64,000 nucleotides of DNA from Elusimicrobiota bacterium (lineage in GTDB: Bacteria; Elusimicrobiota; Elusimicrobia; FEN-1173). Made by a program: the position numbers and the translations under genes. Below the pieces are notes generated by a model that was not told the origin of the DNA, made no database searches, and saw nothing but the letters and a program-made list of their open reading frames with translations. Shown one piece after another: positions 39,914-48,468 of this stretch. Position 1 is the first letter of the stretch. Every line of letters begins with the position of its first letter. The DNA is taken from contig JADKHR010000001.1 of assembly GCA_016721625.1 (NCBI GenBank), positions 2,418,001 through 2,482,000 on the forward strand, given 5' to 3'.

Positions 39914-41103
39914 AAGTTTCTTTTCAAACCTTCGGGTGTAAAGCGAACCAGTACGATACGGAGCTTCTCCGGGCGAGGCTGGAGTCCGGCGGGGGCGTTT
40001 CCGTCGACGATCACCGGGAGGCGGACCTTTGCCTGGTCAACTCCTGCTCGGTGACGGCCAAGGCCGACCAGGAATGCCGACAGTTTGTTCGGCGGTTACT
40101 GCGGGAAAACCCCAAGGCCCGCGTGGTGGTGACCGGCTGTTACGCCAGCCATGCCCCGGAATCGCTTCGTTCCCTTTCCCCCCGCGTCGAGGTTTATTCC
40201 AATAAGGAAAAAGAAGGTCTTCCCGCCTGCCTAGGGTTTGAAGTGGCCCCCGAGGTGTGGGGCCTCTCCCGGTTTGCCCACCGCGCCCGGGCCTTCGTCA
40301 AAATTCAAGACGGATGCAAGGCGCCCTGCCGTTATTGCATCATCCCCCAAACGAGGCCGGACTACTGGAGCAAGCCCGTCGACCACGTGCTGAAAGAAGT
40401 CCGGACGCTGGTCGACGCCGGCCATGGAGAAATCGTTTTCACCGGCATTCGGCTGGGTCTTTACCGCGGGCGGTCGCCCGAGGGAAAATCCGAGGGGTTG
40501 GCGGCTCTTTTGGCCCGCGTCGTCGCGCTGTCCGGGCGGTTTCGGGTGCGGCTATCGTCTTTGGAAGTCACCGAAATTCCCGATGAGTTGATCCATCTCG
40601 CGGCCGGGACGGACAAGGTCTGCGCCCATTTCCACATCCCTCTTCAGTCGGCCGACGACGGCGTTCTCAAAGACATGGGCCGTTGGTATCGGTTTGCCGA
40701 CTACGAAGACCGGGTTCGGACGGTGCGCCGGTTTCTGCCCGACGCCGCGGTGACCGCCGACGTGTTGACCGGGTTTCCGACAGAATCGGAAGCGGCGTTT
40801 GAAACCACCCTGGGCCGTATCGAAGGCTTGAACCTGACCGGCCTGCACGCGTTCCCCTATTCTCCTCGGCCAGGCACCCCCGCGGCCGAACTTGAACCCC
40901 TGGACCGGGCCATTCTTCAGAAACGCACGCGGCGGCTCATCTCTCTGTCCGAGTCTTTGACCGCCCGCTTCCGGGACCGTTTTCGCGGCACCACCCGGAC
41001 GGCCCTCGCCGAAGGCACGGGCGAGGGTTGGACCGACAACTACCTCCGCGTCTCCCTCCCCGCCGAGGTCCCCGCAGGCACCCTCGTTCCCTCTACCCTT
41101 TAG
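39910..41103 (+). CDS. mtaB: tRNA (N6-threonylcarbamoyladenosine-37-C2)-methylthiotransferase, MtaB-like
   Basis: A 397-residue methylthiotransferase. The N-terminal UPF0004 domain has three cluster cysteines (FQTFGCKANQYD; VNSCSVTAKAD; VVVTGCYAS). The radical SAM motif is QDGCKAPCRYCIIPQTR. A C-terminal TRAM-like end is short. MtaB adds a methylthio group to t6A37 in tRNAs reading ANN codons. GTG start at 39910 overlaps the preceding stop. Confidence 0.88.
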   Translation: MKVSFQTFGCKANQYDTELLRARLESGGGVSVDDHREADLCLVNSCSVTAKADQECRQFVRRLLRENPKARVVVTGCYASHAPESLRSLSPRVEVYSNKEKEGLPACLGFEVAPEVWGLSRFAHRARAFVKIQDGCKAPCRYCIIPQTRPDYWSKPVDHVLKEVRTLVDAGHGEIVFTGIRLGLYRGRSPEGKSEGLAALLARVVALSGRFRVRLSSLEVTEIPDELIHLAAGTDKVCAHFHIPLQSADDGVLKDMGRWYRFADYEDRVRTVRRFLPDAAVTADVLTGFPTESEAAFETTLGRIEGLNLTGLHAFPYSPRPGTPAAELEPLDRAILQKRTRRLISLSESLTARFRDRFRGTTRTALAEGTGEGWTDNYLRVSLPAEVPAGTLVPSTL

Positions 41104-41107
41104 GTTT

Positions 41108-41131
41108 AACCCTTTTAAAGGGTTTTCTATT
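41108..41131 (+). terminator. Weak hairpin terminator after mtaB
   Basis: AACCC, TTTTAAA, GGGTT forms a palindrome directly followed by TTCTATTG. Short stem, moderate T content; it probably ends the hrcA-mtaB operon. Confidence 0.5.
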
Positions 41132-41164
41132 GCAAAAAGCGTCTTTTTTCCCTATAATCCCGCG

Positions 41165-41509
41165 GTGATCGAATGCCTCTTTTGCCGGATCGTCCAAAAA
41201 GAGATTCCGGCCAGCGTGGTTTTCGAAAACGATGCGGTTTTGGCGTTCAAGGATCTTCATCCCCAAGCGCCGGTGCACGCGCTGATTATCCCGAAGAAAC
41301 ATGTGGCGCGGGCCCTGGATTTGTCGCCGGAAGACGCGCCGCTTTTGGGGGAAATTTACCAGGCCGCCAAAAAGCTCGCCGATCAGTTTTCCGTGCGGGA
41401 AACCGGGTTTAGGCTCGTCGTGAACAACGGACCCGACGCGGGTCAGGCCGTGAGCCACTTGCACGTTCATTTTTTGGCGGGCCGCCGCCTCGGCTGGCCC
41501 CCCGGGTAG
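41165..41509 (+). CDS. HIT-family nucleotide-binding protein
   Basis: A 114-residue histidine-triad protein of the Hint type: CLFCRIVQKEIPASVVFEND at the start (zinc cysteines), APVHALIIPKKHV, and the catalytic triad GQAVSHLHVHFLAG. Hint proteins hydrolyse nucleoside phosphoramidates; the physiological substrate is not known. GTG start. Confidence 0.93.
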   Translation: MIECLFCRIVQKEIPASVVFENDAVLAFKDLHPQAPVHALIIPKKHVARALDLSPEDAPLLGEIYQAAKKLADQFSVRETGFRLVVNNGPDAGQAVSHLHVHFLAGRRLGWPPG

Positions 41510-41618
41510 GGGACCACAAACCTCGTTCGATTTAGTTTTTTTTCGCCGGCTCGGTTGGCCGGACGAGGACTTTTGCTTTTGCGGGTAAAAATTCAACCGG
41601 AAGGTGGTGTTTTCAATA

Positions 41619-41819
41619 ATGGTTTTCGTCAAAGTTCGTGATGGGGAATCCATCGAAGAAGCTCTTCGCCGGTTCAAGCGCGAATGCGAGCGCAACGGCA
41701 TTATGCAGGAAATCAAACGGCGGGAATACTACGAGCCGCCTTCCGTCAAGCGGAAGCGCAAACAGGCCGAGTCCCGCCGTAAATTGCGCCGACGCATGGC
41801 GCGGGCGAACCGCGGGTAA
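41619..41819 (+). CDS. rpsU: 30S ribosomal protein bS21
   Basis: A 66-residue basic protein: VKVRDGESIEEALRRFKREC, then REYYEPPSVKRKRK and a Lys/Arg tail. It is the first gene of the rpsU-dnaG-rpoD macromolecular-synthesis operon. Start ATG 41619 gives the usual length. Confidence 0.96.
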   Translation: MVFVKVRDGESIEEALRRFKRECERNGIMQEIKRREYYEPPSVKRKRKQAESRRKLRRRMARANRG

Positions 41820-41860
41820 GCCCGGGGTCTCCGTTTTAGGGGACGCGAGGGCATACTGGA

Positions 41861-43675
41861 GTGGGCGTTTCGCGCGAAACGTTGGAGCGCATCAAGACCG
41901 CGCTCGACCCCCTGGCCGTTATCCAGGAGGCCGTGCCGAGCTTGAAGCAATCCGGGTCCCGCTGGAAGGGTAATTGTCCGTTTCACAATGAGCGGACGCC
42001 TTCCTTCTATTTCCAACCGGACAAGGGGCTCTGGCATTGTTTCGGCGCGTGCCAGGAGGGCGGGGACATCCTCACCTTCGTGATGAAGCTGGAAGGGCTT
42101 TCCTTTCCGGAAGCTCTGCGGGAACTTGCCCGGCGTACTGGCGTTGTGTTGGATTGGGACAAGAACGACGACGCCGCGAGCCGCCGGGCCAAGGATCGGG
42201 ACCTGCTCTTGGTCCTACTGGAAGAGGCGGCGGGGTTTTATCGGGACAGCCTGCGCACGTCTGCCGAGGCGGAGCCGGCGCGGCGGCATTTGAGCCAGCG
42301 CGCGATTCGGCCCGAGACGGTGAACCAGTTCCGGCTTGGGTATGCGCCGCGGCGGGAAGGGTTTTTGGACGTGGCCCTCAAGAAGGGCGTTCCCATCGAG
42401 CGGCTGCTGTCGGCCGGTTTGGCCGCGCGGTCGGACCGCACCGGGCGGTATCAGGATCCCCTGTCCGGTCGATTGATCTTTCCGATTCATGATCCGTATG
42501 GTCAAGTGGTGGCTTTCGGCGGCCGTGTGTTGGAAGAGGAGGCGGGGCCGAAATACATCAATTCGCCGGAGACCCCCGTCTACACCAAGGGCCGGCACCT
42601 TTACGGTCTCTATGAGGGGCGGGCGGTGTTGCGGGAACGGGCCCGGGCGGTGGTGGTGGAAGGCTACATGGACGTGATCGGTTTGCATCAGGCCGGGATG
42701 GGCGCGGCGGTGGCGCCCCTCGGGACGGCGCTGACGCCGGACCAGGCGCGGTTGATTCGTCGGTACGCCCAGGAAGCGGTTTTGCTTTTCGACCCCGATC
42801 CGGCGGGGCAAAACGCCAGTTGGCGGAGTGCGGCGGTTTTTTTGAAAGAGGACGTGTTCGTCCGCGTGGCCCAGGTGCCGGAAGGGTTGGACCCGGACGA
42901 GTTTGTTCAATCCCGCGGGTTGGGCGCCCTGGAAGAACTTTTGACGAAGGCCCAGGACGTGGTGGATTTTTGGCTGGACCGGTTGGCCCCGGACCTCGCC
43001 GGGTTCAGCGATTTGCATGGGCGCCTTCGGAAGGCCGAAGAGTTGTTGCGGTTTTTGGCCGGCGTGCCGAACGAATTGCTTCGGGAAGAATGGATCAAGC
43101 GAACCGCGACCCGGCTTTCTTTGGACACGGCCGCGCTTCACCGGGAGATGGCTCGCCAAGGAGCCAAGTCGGGAACCGGGGCGCGGCCTCCGGCGGAGAA
43201 TGCGGCGGCGCCCGCCCGGCCGAAAGGGCCCGACATTCGGACGGCAGAAGAAGAAGTCCTTCAGATTTTGGGCGGCGTGAGTTCGGTTTGGGAAGGCGTG
43301 GACATCTCCGACGCTCTTTTCGCCGACACCCGGTGCCGGGCGGTGTTTCGGCACTGGCGAGACCAATGGAAGGCCCACCGGTCCATCGATCCGGCCGCGG
43401 CCGTGGAGGCCTTGGGAGCGGCGGACGGGCCCTGGCTGACGGCGCTCTTGTTGGAAGGGAAGAAATTCGACGACCCGCGGGAGGATTTGGCCCGGAGCGT
43501 GAAAAGTTTGGAGTTGTCGGTTCAGCGGCGCGAACGCGCCGCGCTGGAACGCGAGGTTCTGGATATGTTGGAAGGACGTCGGACCCGCGACGAAGTTAAA
43601 ATTTTGCGGTATCAAACCCTCACCCGGCTCCTGCGGGCGGCAACGCCCGGGGGCGCGGGTTCATCGGACCGGTGA
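41861..43675 (+). CDS. dnaG: DNA primase
   Basis: A 604-residue DnaG with GTG start. N-terminal zinc ribbon (GNCPFHNERTPSFYF ... HCFGACQEGGD, a Cys-His-Cys-Cys set), then a primase core and TOPRIM domain with VVVEGYMDVIGLHQAGM, LLFDPDPAGQNA. The C-terminal ~150 residues are the helicase-binding part. It makes RNA primers at the replication fork. Second gene of the macromolecular-synthesis operon, 41 bases after rpsU and 7 before rpoD. Confidence 0.95.
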   Translation: MGVSRETLERIKTALDPLAVIQEAVPSLKQSGSRWKGNCPFHNERTPSFYFQPDKGLWHCFGACQEGGDILTFVMKLEGLSFPEALRELARRTGVVLDWDKNDDAASRRAKDRDLLLVLLEEAAGFYRDSLRTSAEAEPARRHLSQRAIRPETVNQFRLGYAPRREGFLDVALKKGVPIERLLSAGLAARSDRTGRYQDPLSGRLIFPIHDPYGQVVAFGGRVLEEEAGPKYINSPETPVYTKGRHLYGLYEGRAVLRERARAVVVEGYMDVIGLHQAGMGAAVAPLGTALTPDQARLIRRYAQEAVLLFDPDPAGQNASWRSAAVFLKEDVFVRVAQVPEGLDPDEFVQSRGLGALEELLTKAQDVVDFWLDRLAPDLAGFSDLHGRLRKAEELLRFLAGVPNELLREEWIKRTATRLSLDTAALHREMARQGAKSGTGARPPAENAAAPARPKGPDIRTAEEEVLQILGGVSSVWEGVDISDALFADTRCRAVFRHWRDQWKAHRSIDPAAAVEALGAADGPWLTALLLEGKKFDDPREDLARSVKSLELSVQRRERAALEREVLDMLEGRRTRDEVKILRYQTLTRLLRAATPGGAGSSDR

Positions 43676-43682
43676 CCTGACC

Positions 43683-45407
43683 TTGGAACGACGCGAGCCA
43701 TTGAACCATCAAGACCTGGTACGTGGACTGATCGAACACGGCAAAGAAGCCGGTTTCCTGACCTATGAGGAAATCAGCCAGAAACTTCCCGAAACCAACT
43801 TCACCACCGAAGAGTTGGACACGCTCTTCGGAAAACTTGAAGAAATGGGGATCGACGTCGTTGAGCGCGGCGAAGACCACGGCCGCGCGAAACACGAAAC
43901 CCACGAGGAAATGGGCGTTCCCGATGTGGAGTTGGACACCCAGAACTCCATCCGCATGTATCTTTCCGAGATGGGCAAGGTGCCTCTTCTGACGCGGGAA
44001 CAGGAAGTCTCGCTGGCGCGGAGCATCAAAGACAACGAGAAGATCCTGAAGCTCGTCGTTTTGGAATCCCCCATCACGCACCGCGAGGTCCAGAACTGGG
44101 AGCAACTCTTGGAAGCCGACGAGATGACCCCCAAGGAGCTCATGCCCCGGGGCCGCCGTACGGCCTCCGAGCTTTCGGGCATGCGGCGGCGGGTGAAAAC
44201 CGTGGTTCAATTCATCATCCAGGCCGAGCTTCGCATCGACAAGATCAAGCTGAAATTGGAAAGCAAGCTCCCCGCCCAGACGGTGGAGGAACTTAAGGCC
44301 AAGATCAACGCCGAGCGGCAGGTCATCGTTGAACGCATCATCAGCCTGAACCTGAATCAGGAAAAGATTCGCCGGCTGGTCAACAAGATCAAGAGCCTCG
44401 GGCTGAAAGTTCGTGAGTTCGAGGACGAGACCCAGCGTTACGAAAAAAGGTTCAAGCTCCCCTATCAGGAACTTAAAAAGCTTTACCAAAAAGTCCTGGC
44501 CAAGAAGATGCCCGGCGCCCAATTCCACAAGTTGACCGGCTACACCACGAGCGGCATCGAAAGTTCCATGCAGAATGTCGAGACCATCCAACTCCGACTC
44601 CAACGCATGGTGCGAATGCTTCCCGTGAGCGCCAACGAGCTGTTGGCTCTCGACACTCGAATTCGGCAGTTGGAAGAGGCCATCCTTAAAGACAAGCTTC
44701 AGTTGATCAAGGCCAACTTGCGGCTGGTGGTTTCCATCGCTAAAAAACACGTGGGGTCGAACTTGGAGCTGTCGGATTTGATCCAGGAAGGCGGCCTCGG
44801 TCTCATTAAAGCCGTCGAGAAATTCGAATGGAGGCGCGGGTTCAAGTTTTCCACCTACGCCACCTGGTGGATCCGGCAGAGCATCAACCGGGCCATCGCC
44901 GACCAGGCCCGCACCATCCGGATTCCGGTGCACATGAAAGAAGTGATTTCTAAACTCACCAAAGTCAGCCGCAAGTTCCGTCAGGAAAATGGCCGGGATC
45001 CGACCGTGGAGGAATACGGGAAGGCCCTCCGCCTATCGACGGACAAGGTTCGCCAGATCCTGAAGATCATGCAGGAGCCGATCTCCCTGACCACCCCCGT
45101 GGGAGAGGAAGAGGATTCGGTGTTGGAGGATTTTCTCGAGGACAAAGGGGATATTTCGCCCGCGCATTCGGCCAACGATTCCCTCCGCCAGCAGGAGGTG
45201 GAGAAAGCTTTGGCCACCTTGAGCGATCGGGAGGCTGAAATCATCAAGCTCCGGTTCGGCATCGGCACCGGCTACCCGCGCACCTTAGAAGAGCTGGGCC
45301 GCATCTTCAGCGTGACCCGCGAGCGCGTCCGCCAGATCGAAGCCAAAGCCATCCGCAAGCTTCGGCACCCCAGCCGAAGCCGATTCCTGCGGGAATACGT
45401 GGAATAG
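43683..45407 (+). CDS. rpoD: Primary RNA polymerase sigma factor RpoD
   Basis: A 574-residue group 1 sigma factor, TTG start. Region 1.1 at the start (HQDLVRGLIEHGKEAGFLTYEEI), region 1.2 SIRMYLSEMGKVPLLTREQEVSLA, a non-conserved coiled insert, region 2 LIKANLRLVVSIAKKHVGSN..LSDLIQEGGLGLIKAVEKFEWRRG and STYATWWIRQSINRAIADQ, region 3, and region 4 with TLEELGRIFSVTRERVRQIEAKAIRKLRHP. Its consensus matches the TTGACA/TATAAT-like promoters seen in the window. Confidence 0.97.
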   Translation: MERREPLNHQDLVRGLIEHGKEAGFLTYEEISQKLPETNFTTEELDTLFGKLEEMGIDVVERGEDHGRAKHETHEEMGVPDVELDTQNSIRMYLSEMGKVPLLTREQEVSLARSIKDNEKILKLVVLESPITHREVQNWEQLLEADEMTPKELMPRGRRTASELSGMRRRVKTVVQFIIQAELRIDKIKLKLESKLPAQTVEELKAKINAERQVIVERIISLNLNQEKIRRLVNKIKSLGLKVREFEDETQRYEKRFKLPYQELKKLYQKVLAKKMPGAQFHKLTGYTTSGIESSMQNVETIQLRLQRMVRMLPVSANELLALDTRIRQLEEAILKDKLQLIKANLRLVVSIAKKHVGSNLELSDLIQEGGLGLIKAVEKFEWRRGFKFSTYATWWIRQSINRAIADQARTIRIPVHMKEVISKLTKVSRKFRQENGRDPTVEEYGKALRLSTDKVRQILKIMQEPISLTTPVGEEEDSVLEDFLEDKGDISPAHSANDSLRQQEVEKALATLSDREAEIIKLRFGIGTGYPRTLEELGRIFSVTRERVRQIEAKAIRKLRHPSRSRFLREYVE

Positions 45408-45471
45408 AAGGACGGCCGGCCCGTTATACCAACCATCAGGCCCTGATTCGTTTTGTCGGGGTGCGACGGAG

Positions 45472-45544
45472 GGGCCCTTAGCTCAGCGGTTAGAGCGTCC
45501 CGCTCATAACGGGTTGGTCGGTGGTTCAACTCCACCAGGGCCCA
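45472..45544 (+). tRNA. tRNA-Ile(CAU), the lysidine-type isoleucine tRNA
   Basis: A 73-base cloverleaf: acceptor GGGCCCT/AGGGCCC, D-arm GCTC/GAGC, anticodon loop CTCATAA with anticodon CAT, and T-arm GGTGG-TTCAACT-CCACC. Overall sequence, especially the TTAGCTCAGCGGTTAGAGC start and TTGGTCGGTGG, resembles isoleucine tRNA with CAU (needing TilS) more than a methionine tRNA. The top anticodon-stem pair is T-T. CCA is not encoded. Confidence 0.82.
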
Positions 45545-45589
45545 GGTTTTTCTTGGAGCTTCGCTCAAGGCCAGGAGACGTTTCCCGCC

Positions 45590-46429
45590 ATGATTCTTCC
45601 GAAATTCTTCGTCTCCTCCCTTCATAGCGTCGTCCGTATCGTGGGCGCGCTGTCGTGCGTCTTGGGGTTCCTGTATCTGACCCTCTGCGCCTTTCTCTAT
45701 TTCGGTCAAGAGCGCCTTCTGTTTTTCCCTCAAAAAGTCCTCCAGCGATTGGTCTATCCGTTCCGGGGTTTCTTCGAAGAGATTTTTATTGAAGTTCCCG
45801 GGGCTCGCCTGAACGCCGTCCTTTTTCGAGCCGAGCGCTCCCGCGGAGTCGTTCTTTATTTTCATGGGAACGCAGGGTCCCTCTTGACGTGGGAGCCCGT
45901 GCGTTGGCCTTTCTTGACCGCCGGCTACGACGTCCTTCTGATGGACTACCGGGGATATGGGAAAAGCACCGGAAAGATACAAAGCGAAACCCAGTTTTTG
46001 GGGGATGCCGATGCGGTTTACGCCTGGGCCAAGGCCCGGTATTCGGAGGACCGGATCCTCCTCTGCGGCCGTTCTCTGGGGTCCGGCGTGGCGGCCCACT
46101 TGGCCCGGAAAAACAGTCCCCGGCTCCTGCTTCTGGAATCCGCCTATTTCAGCCTGCTCGATATGAAGCGCCGGCTTTATCCTTTCGTCCCCGATTTCCT
46201 GGTGCGTTACCAACTCCGGTCGGACCTTTGGCTCCGGGAGGTCCGCTGTCCCGTGTCCCTCATCCATGGCCGAGCGGACGCGCTGGTGCCTCACGATTCC
46301 AGCGTCCAACTTTGGCCGTTGATTCCCCGCCAGGGTTTGTTCTTCCTCATCGACGGGGCCGGCCACGACGATTTGTCCGAGTTTAAGGAACACGACGATG
46401 CCGTGGCGGAGATCCTTCGCCAGCCATGA
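45590..46429 (+). CDS. Membrane-anchored alpha/beta hydrolase
   Basis: A 279-residue BEM46/FrsA-like hydrolase. An N-terminal membrane helix (residues ~18-38, GALSCVLGFLYLTLCAFLYF) is followed by the fold: VLYFHGNAGS (oxyanion region), LMDYRGYGKSTGK, nucleophile Ser in LLCGRSLGSGVAAHLA, an Asp in LIHGRADALVPHDSS, and His in DGAGHDDLSEF. The substrate is not predictable. It sits between two tRNA genes. Confidence 0.85.
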   Translation: MILPKFFVSSLHSVVRIVGALSCVLGFLYLTLCAFLYFGQERLLFFPQKVLQRLVYPFRGFFEEIFIEVPGARLNAVLFRAERSRGVVLYFHGNAGSLLTWEPVRWPFLTAGYDVLLMDYRGYGKSTGKIQSETQFLGDADAVYAWAKARYSEDRILLCGRSLGSGVAAHLARKNSPRLLLLESAYFSLLDMKRRLYPFVPDFLVRYQLRSDLWLREVRCPVSLIHGRADALVPHDSSVQLWPLIPRQGLFFLIDGAGHDDLSEFKEHDDAVAEILRQP

Positions 46430-46452
46430 ATTCCCGGCTGAGCCGGAAATGT

Positions 46453-46458
46453 TATAAT
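46453..46458 (+). promoter_or_regulatory. TATAAT -10 box before tRNA-Val
   Basis: A perfect TATAAT 20 bases upstream of the tRNA. No convincing -35 hexamer is seen. Confidence 0.5.
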
Positions 46459-46477
46459 CCCTATTCGCCCGTCCCGT

Positions 46478-46549
46478 GGGCGGTTAGCTCAGCGGCAGAG
46501 CGTTCGCCTCACACGCGAAAGGTCATAGGTTCAATCCCTATACCGCCCA
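46478..46549 (+). tRNA. tRNA-Val(CAC)
   Basis: A 72-base cloverleaf: acceptor GGGCGGT/ACCGCCC, D-arm GCTC/GAGC, anticodon stem TTCGC/GCGAA with loop CTCACAC (anticodon CAC), T-arm ATAGG-TTCAATC-CCTAT. CCA is not encoded. The flanks 46466-46477 and 46549-46560 are perfectly complementary over 12 bases, extending the acceptor stem in the precursor. Confidence 0.92.
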
Positions 46550-46586
46550 CGGGACGGGCGGGAGAATAAAGGTTCAAAGGATCTTT

Positions 46587-47384
46587 GTGAACGAAATGAT
46601 CGTCGCTTTGATTCGCTTGCAAGAAATGGACAAGGAACGCGAGGCCGCGCGCTTGGGAATTTCCCAGGTGGCCGCTTGTCGGGAGGACTTGGCGGTCCGT
46701 CGGGCGGAGGTGGCCGCGGCTCAGGAAAACTCCAAGAAGTTCTTGGTCGAGGCCCAGGTCCAGCGCAAAAATTTGGAGATCGAGATCGAAGCGAAGGACC
46801 AGGCGGTTCGCAAGCACGGAAGCGAGTTGAACAACGTCAAATCTAACGACGCTTACAAGGCTCTCATCAGCGAGATCGAAGCCGCCAAGAAAGAGAAAGT
46901 GATTTTAGAGGATCAGGTCCTGGTGCTTATGGAATCCATCGAGGCGTTGCAGAAGGAAGCCAAGGCCTCCGAAGGCGAGGCTCAGAAAGCCCGCCTGGAA
47001 ATGGAGGGGCGGGAACGGGCGTTGGACGCGGAAGAGGCCGAGATCAACGCCAAGGCCGCGGCCCAGAAGATCGCTCGGGATTCTTTCGCGGCGGGCTTGC
47101 CGGCGGACGTCCGGTCCCGGTACGAGGCCATTCAGCGGGGTCGGCCTGGCTACGCGGCCGTGGTCCCGGTGAACGCCATGGTGTGCGGGGGGTGCCGCAC
47201 CGGCCTGACGCCCAATCTGGTGAACCAGGTGATGAAGGGAAAAGAAATTGTCACCTGTGAAAGCTGTTCGCGGATCCTTTATATTGTTCCCAAACCGGTG
47301 GAGCCGGCGGTTTCCTCTCCGGCCCCCCTGCCGGATGGCACGGCTCCCGCCGCTTCGGTCGGGATCGATTCTCCCTCTCATTAA
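46587..47384 (+). CDS. Coiled-coil zinc-ribbon protein
   Basis: A 265-residue protein. Residues ~1-170 are a long coiled coil, followed by the C4 zinc ribbon MVCGGCRTGLTPNLVNQVMKGKEIVTCESCSRILY. This two-part design is the conserved family often found near rnhA and RNase P RNA. The C-terminus is Pro/Ala-rich. Function in RNA or DNA metabolism is inferred only. Its stop codon lies inside the MITE-like element that follows. Confidence 0.85.
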   Translation: MNEMIVALIRLQEMDKEREAARLGISQVAACREDLAVRRAEVAAAQENSKKFLVEAQVQRKNLEIEIEAKDQAVRKHGSELNNVKSNDAYKALISEIEAAKKEKVILEDQVLVLMESIEALQKEAKASEGEAQKARLEMEGRERALDAEEAEINAKAAAQKIARDSFAAGLPADVRSRYEAIQRGRPGYAAVVPVNAMVCGGCRTGLTPNLVNQVMKGKEIVTCESCSRILYIVPKPVEPAVSSPAPLPDGTAPAASVGIDSPSH

Positions 47385-47546
47385 CCCGGATAATTCAGTT
47401 GCACGCGAGGACCGAGACGGAAAAGATGGCTCTTTACGAAACAAAAAAGTGAGAGCGTAGCTGGGACTACGGTCGAACTTTTTTGTGAAGTAAAAAGGGT
47501 CAGATTTTACGTCGAATCCCGTGGGCAACTGAATTATTCGGGTTAA
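47381..47546. mobile_element. 166-base MITE-like element
   Basis: Left end 47381-47402 and right end 47525-47546 are inverted copies with one mismatch in 22 bases (TTAACCCGG... versus ...CGGGTTAA). Inside, ACAAAAAAGT (47441-47450) pairs with ACTTTTTTGT (47477-47486) around a CGTAG/CTACG hairpin, and the arms between show imperfect complementarity, so the whole element can fold into one long hairpin. No coding frame. The left end contributes the TAA stop of the upstream gene; the right end stops 4 bases before rnhA. Confidence 0.65.
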
Positions 47547-47550
47547 ATCC

Positions 47551-47967
47551 ATGGGGGCGCCCCTGTGGACCGCCTATTGCGACGGGGCCTCCCGGGGCAA
47601 TCCCGGTCCGGCGTCTTATGGCGTGGTTCTTTGCGATCCCGAGGGCGGCGTGGCGGCCGAGATCGGCGAGCGGATCGGCACGAACACCAACCAAGTGGCG
47701 GAATACGAAGGGCTGATCCGAGCCCTGACGGAATTGTTGAAACGCGGGGCGACGCGCGCCCAGGTTCGGACCGACTCCCAATTTGTGGTGCGGCAGGTTT
47801 CCGGTGAATATCGGGCGAAAGACGCCCGCATGATCGCTCTCTTGTCCCGAGTCAAAGAACTGGAACGCCGCTTTGAAAAAGTGGACGTGGTCCACATCGC
47901 CCGGTCCAGCCATCCCCACAACCAGCGGGCCGACGGTTTGGCCAACGAAGCGCTGGACCGGAAATAG
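47551..47967 (+). CDS. rnhA: Ribonuclease HI family protein
   Basis: A 138-residue RNase H fold. The catalytic acidic residues are in YCDGASRGNPGPASYG, NQVAEYEGLIRALTEL, RTDSQFVVRQVSGEY and RADGLANEAL, following the archaeal/RnhA-like short subgroup. It degrades RNA in RNA-DNA hybrids. ATG 47551. Confidence 0.93.
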   Translation: MGAPLWTAYCDGASRGNPGPASYGVVLCDPEGGVAAEIGERIGTNTNQVAEYEGLIRALTELLKRGATRAQVRTDSQFVVRQVSGEYRAKDARMIALLSRVKELERRFEKVDVVHIARSSHPHNQRADGLANEALDRK

Positions 47968-47987
47968 ATCTTTTTCTTTCCTTTTTT

Positions 47988-48400
47988 CGATGGTCGGCGG
48001 ATCGCCGCGGCGAAGAGGGCCGCGGAGGAAAGTCCGAGCTCCAGTGGGCAGGGCGCTTCCTAACGGGAAGGCGGGGGTCGGCGTTTCCCTCGACGGAAAG
48101 TGCCACAGAGAACAGACCGCCGAACGGCGCCGCGAGGCGCGCGTGGCAAGGGTGAAAACGAGAGGTAAGAGCTCCCGTTCCTCCGTCGAGAGACGGGGGA
48201 AGGCAAACCCCGCCTGGAGAAAGGCAAGAGTGAGAGGCCCTGGACGTAGGGGGACTGGCCCGGTCCCGTCGCCTTCGGGCGCGTCTCTCAGGTCGCCGCT
48301 TGAGCCCGTTCGCGAGAACGGGCCCAGAGGAATGATCCGTCAGCCGGACCGGGGTTTTCCCCCGGCTCCCGGTGGACAAAACTCGGTGTACAGGCCATCG
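47988..48400 (+). ncRNA. rnpB: RNase P RNA, bacterial class A
   Basis: Ends CGATGG and CCATCG form helix P1. Conserved blocks are visible: GAGGAAAGTCCGAGCTCC near 48025, CACAGAGAACAGACCGCC near 48104, AGGTAAGAGCTCC, GGCAAACCCC, AGAGGAATGATC and ACTCGGTGTACAGGCC near the 3' end. Length ~413 bases is normal. It is the catalytic RNA that trims tRNA 5' leaders. Confidence 0.95.
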
Positions 48401-48414
48401 CAAACGCCGCATGG

Positions 48415-48456
48415 GGCCGCTGGTCGCCAAACGACCAGCGGCCTCTTCTTGTTTTC
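48415..48456 (+). terminator. Terminator after rnpB
   Basis: GGCCGCTGGTCG and CGACCAGCGGCC form a 12-bp stem with a 5-base loop, followed by TCTTCTTGTTTTC. Confidence 0.92.
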
Positions 48457-48468
48457 TATAATGAATCC

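Noticed and set aside
45472..45544. Elongator tRNA-Met reading of the CAT anticodon
   Set aside because: Body sequence resembles tRNA-Ile with CAU more closely than methionine tRNAs; not fully excluded.
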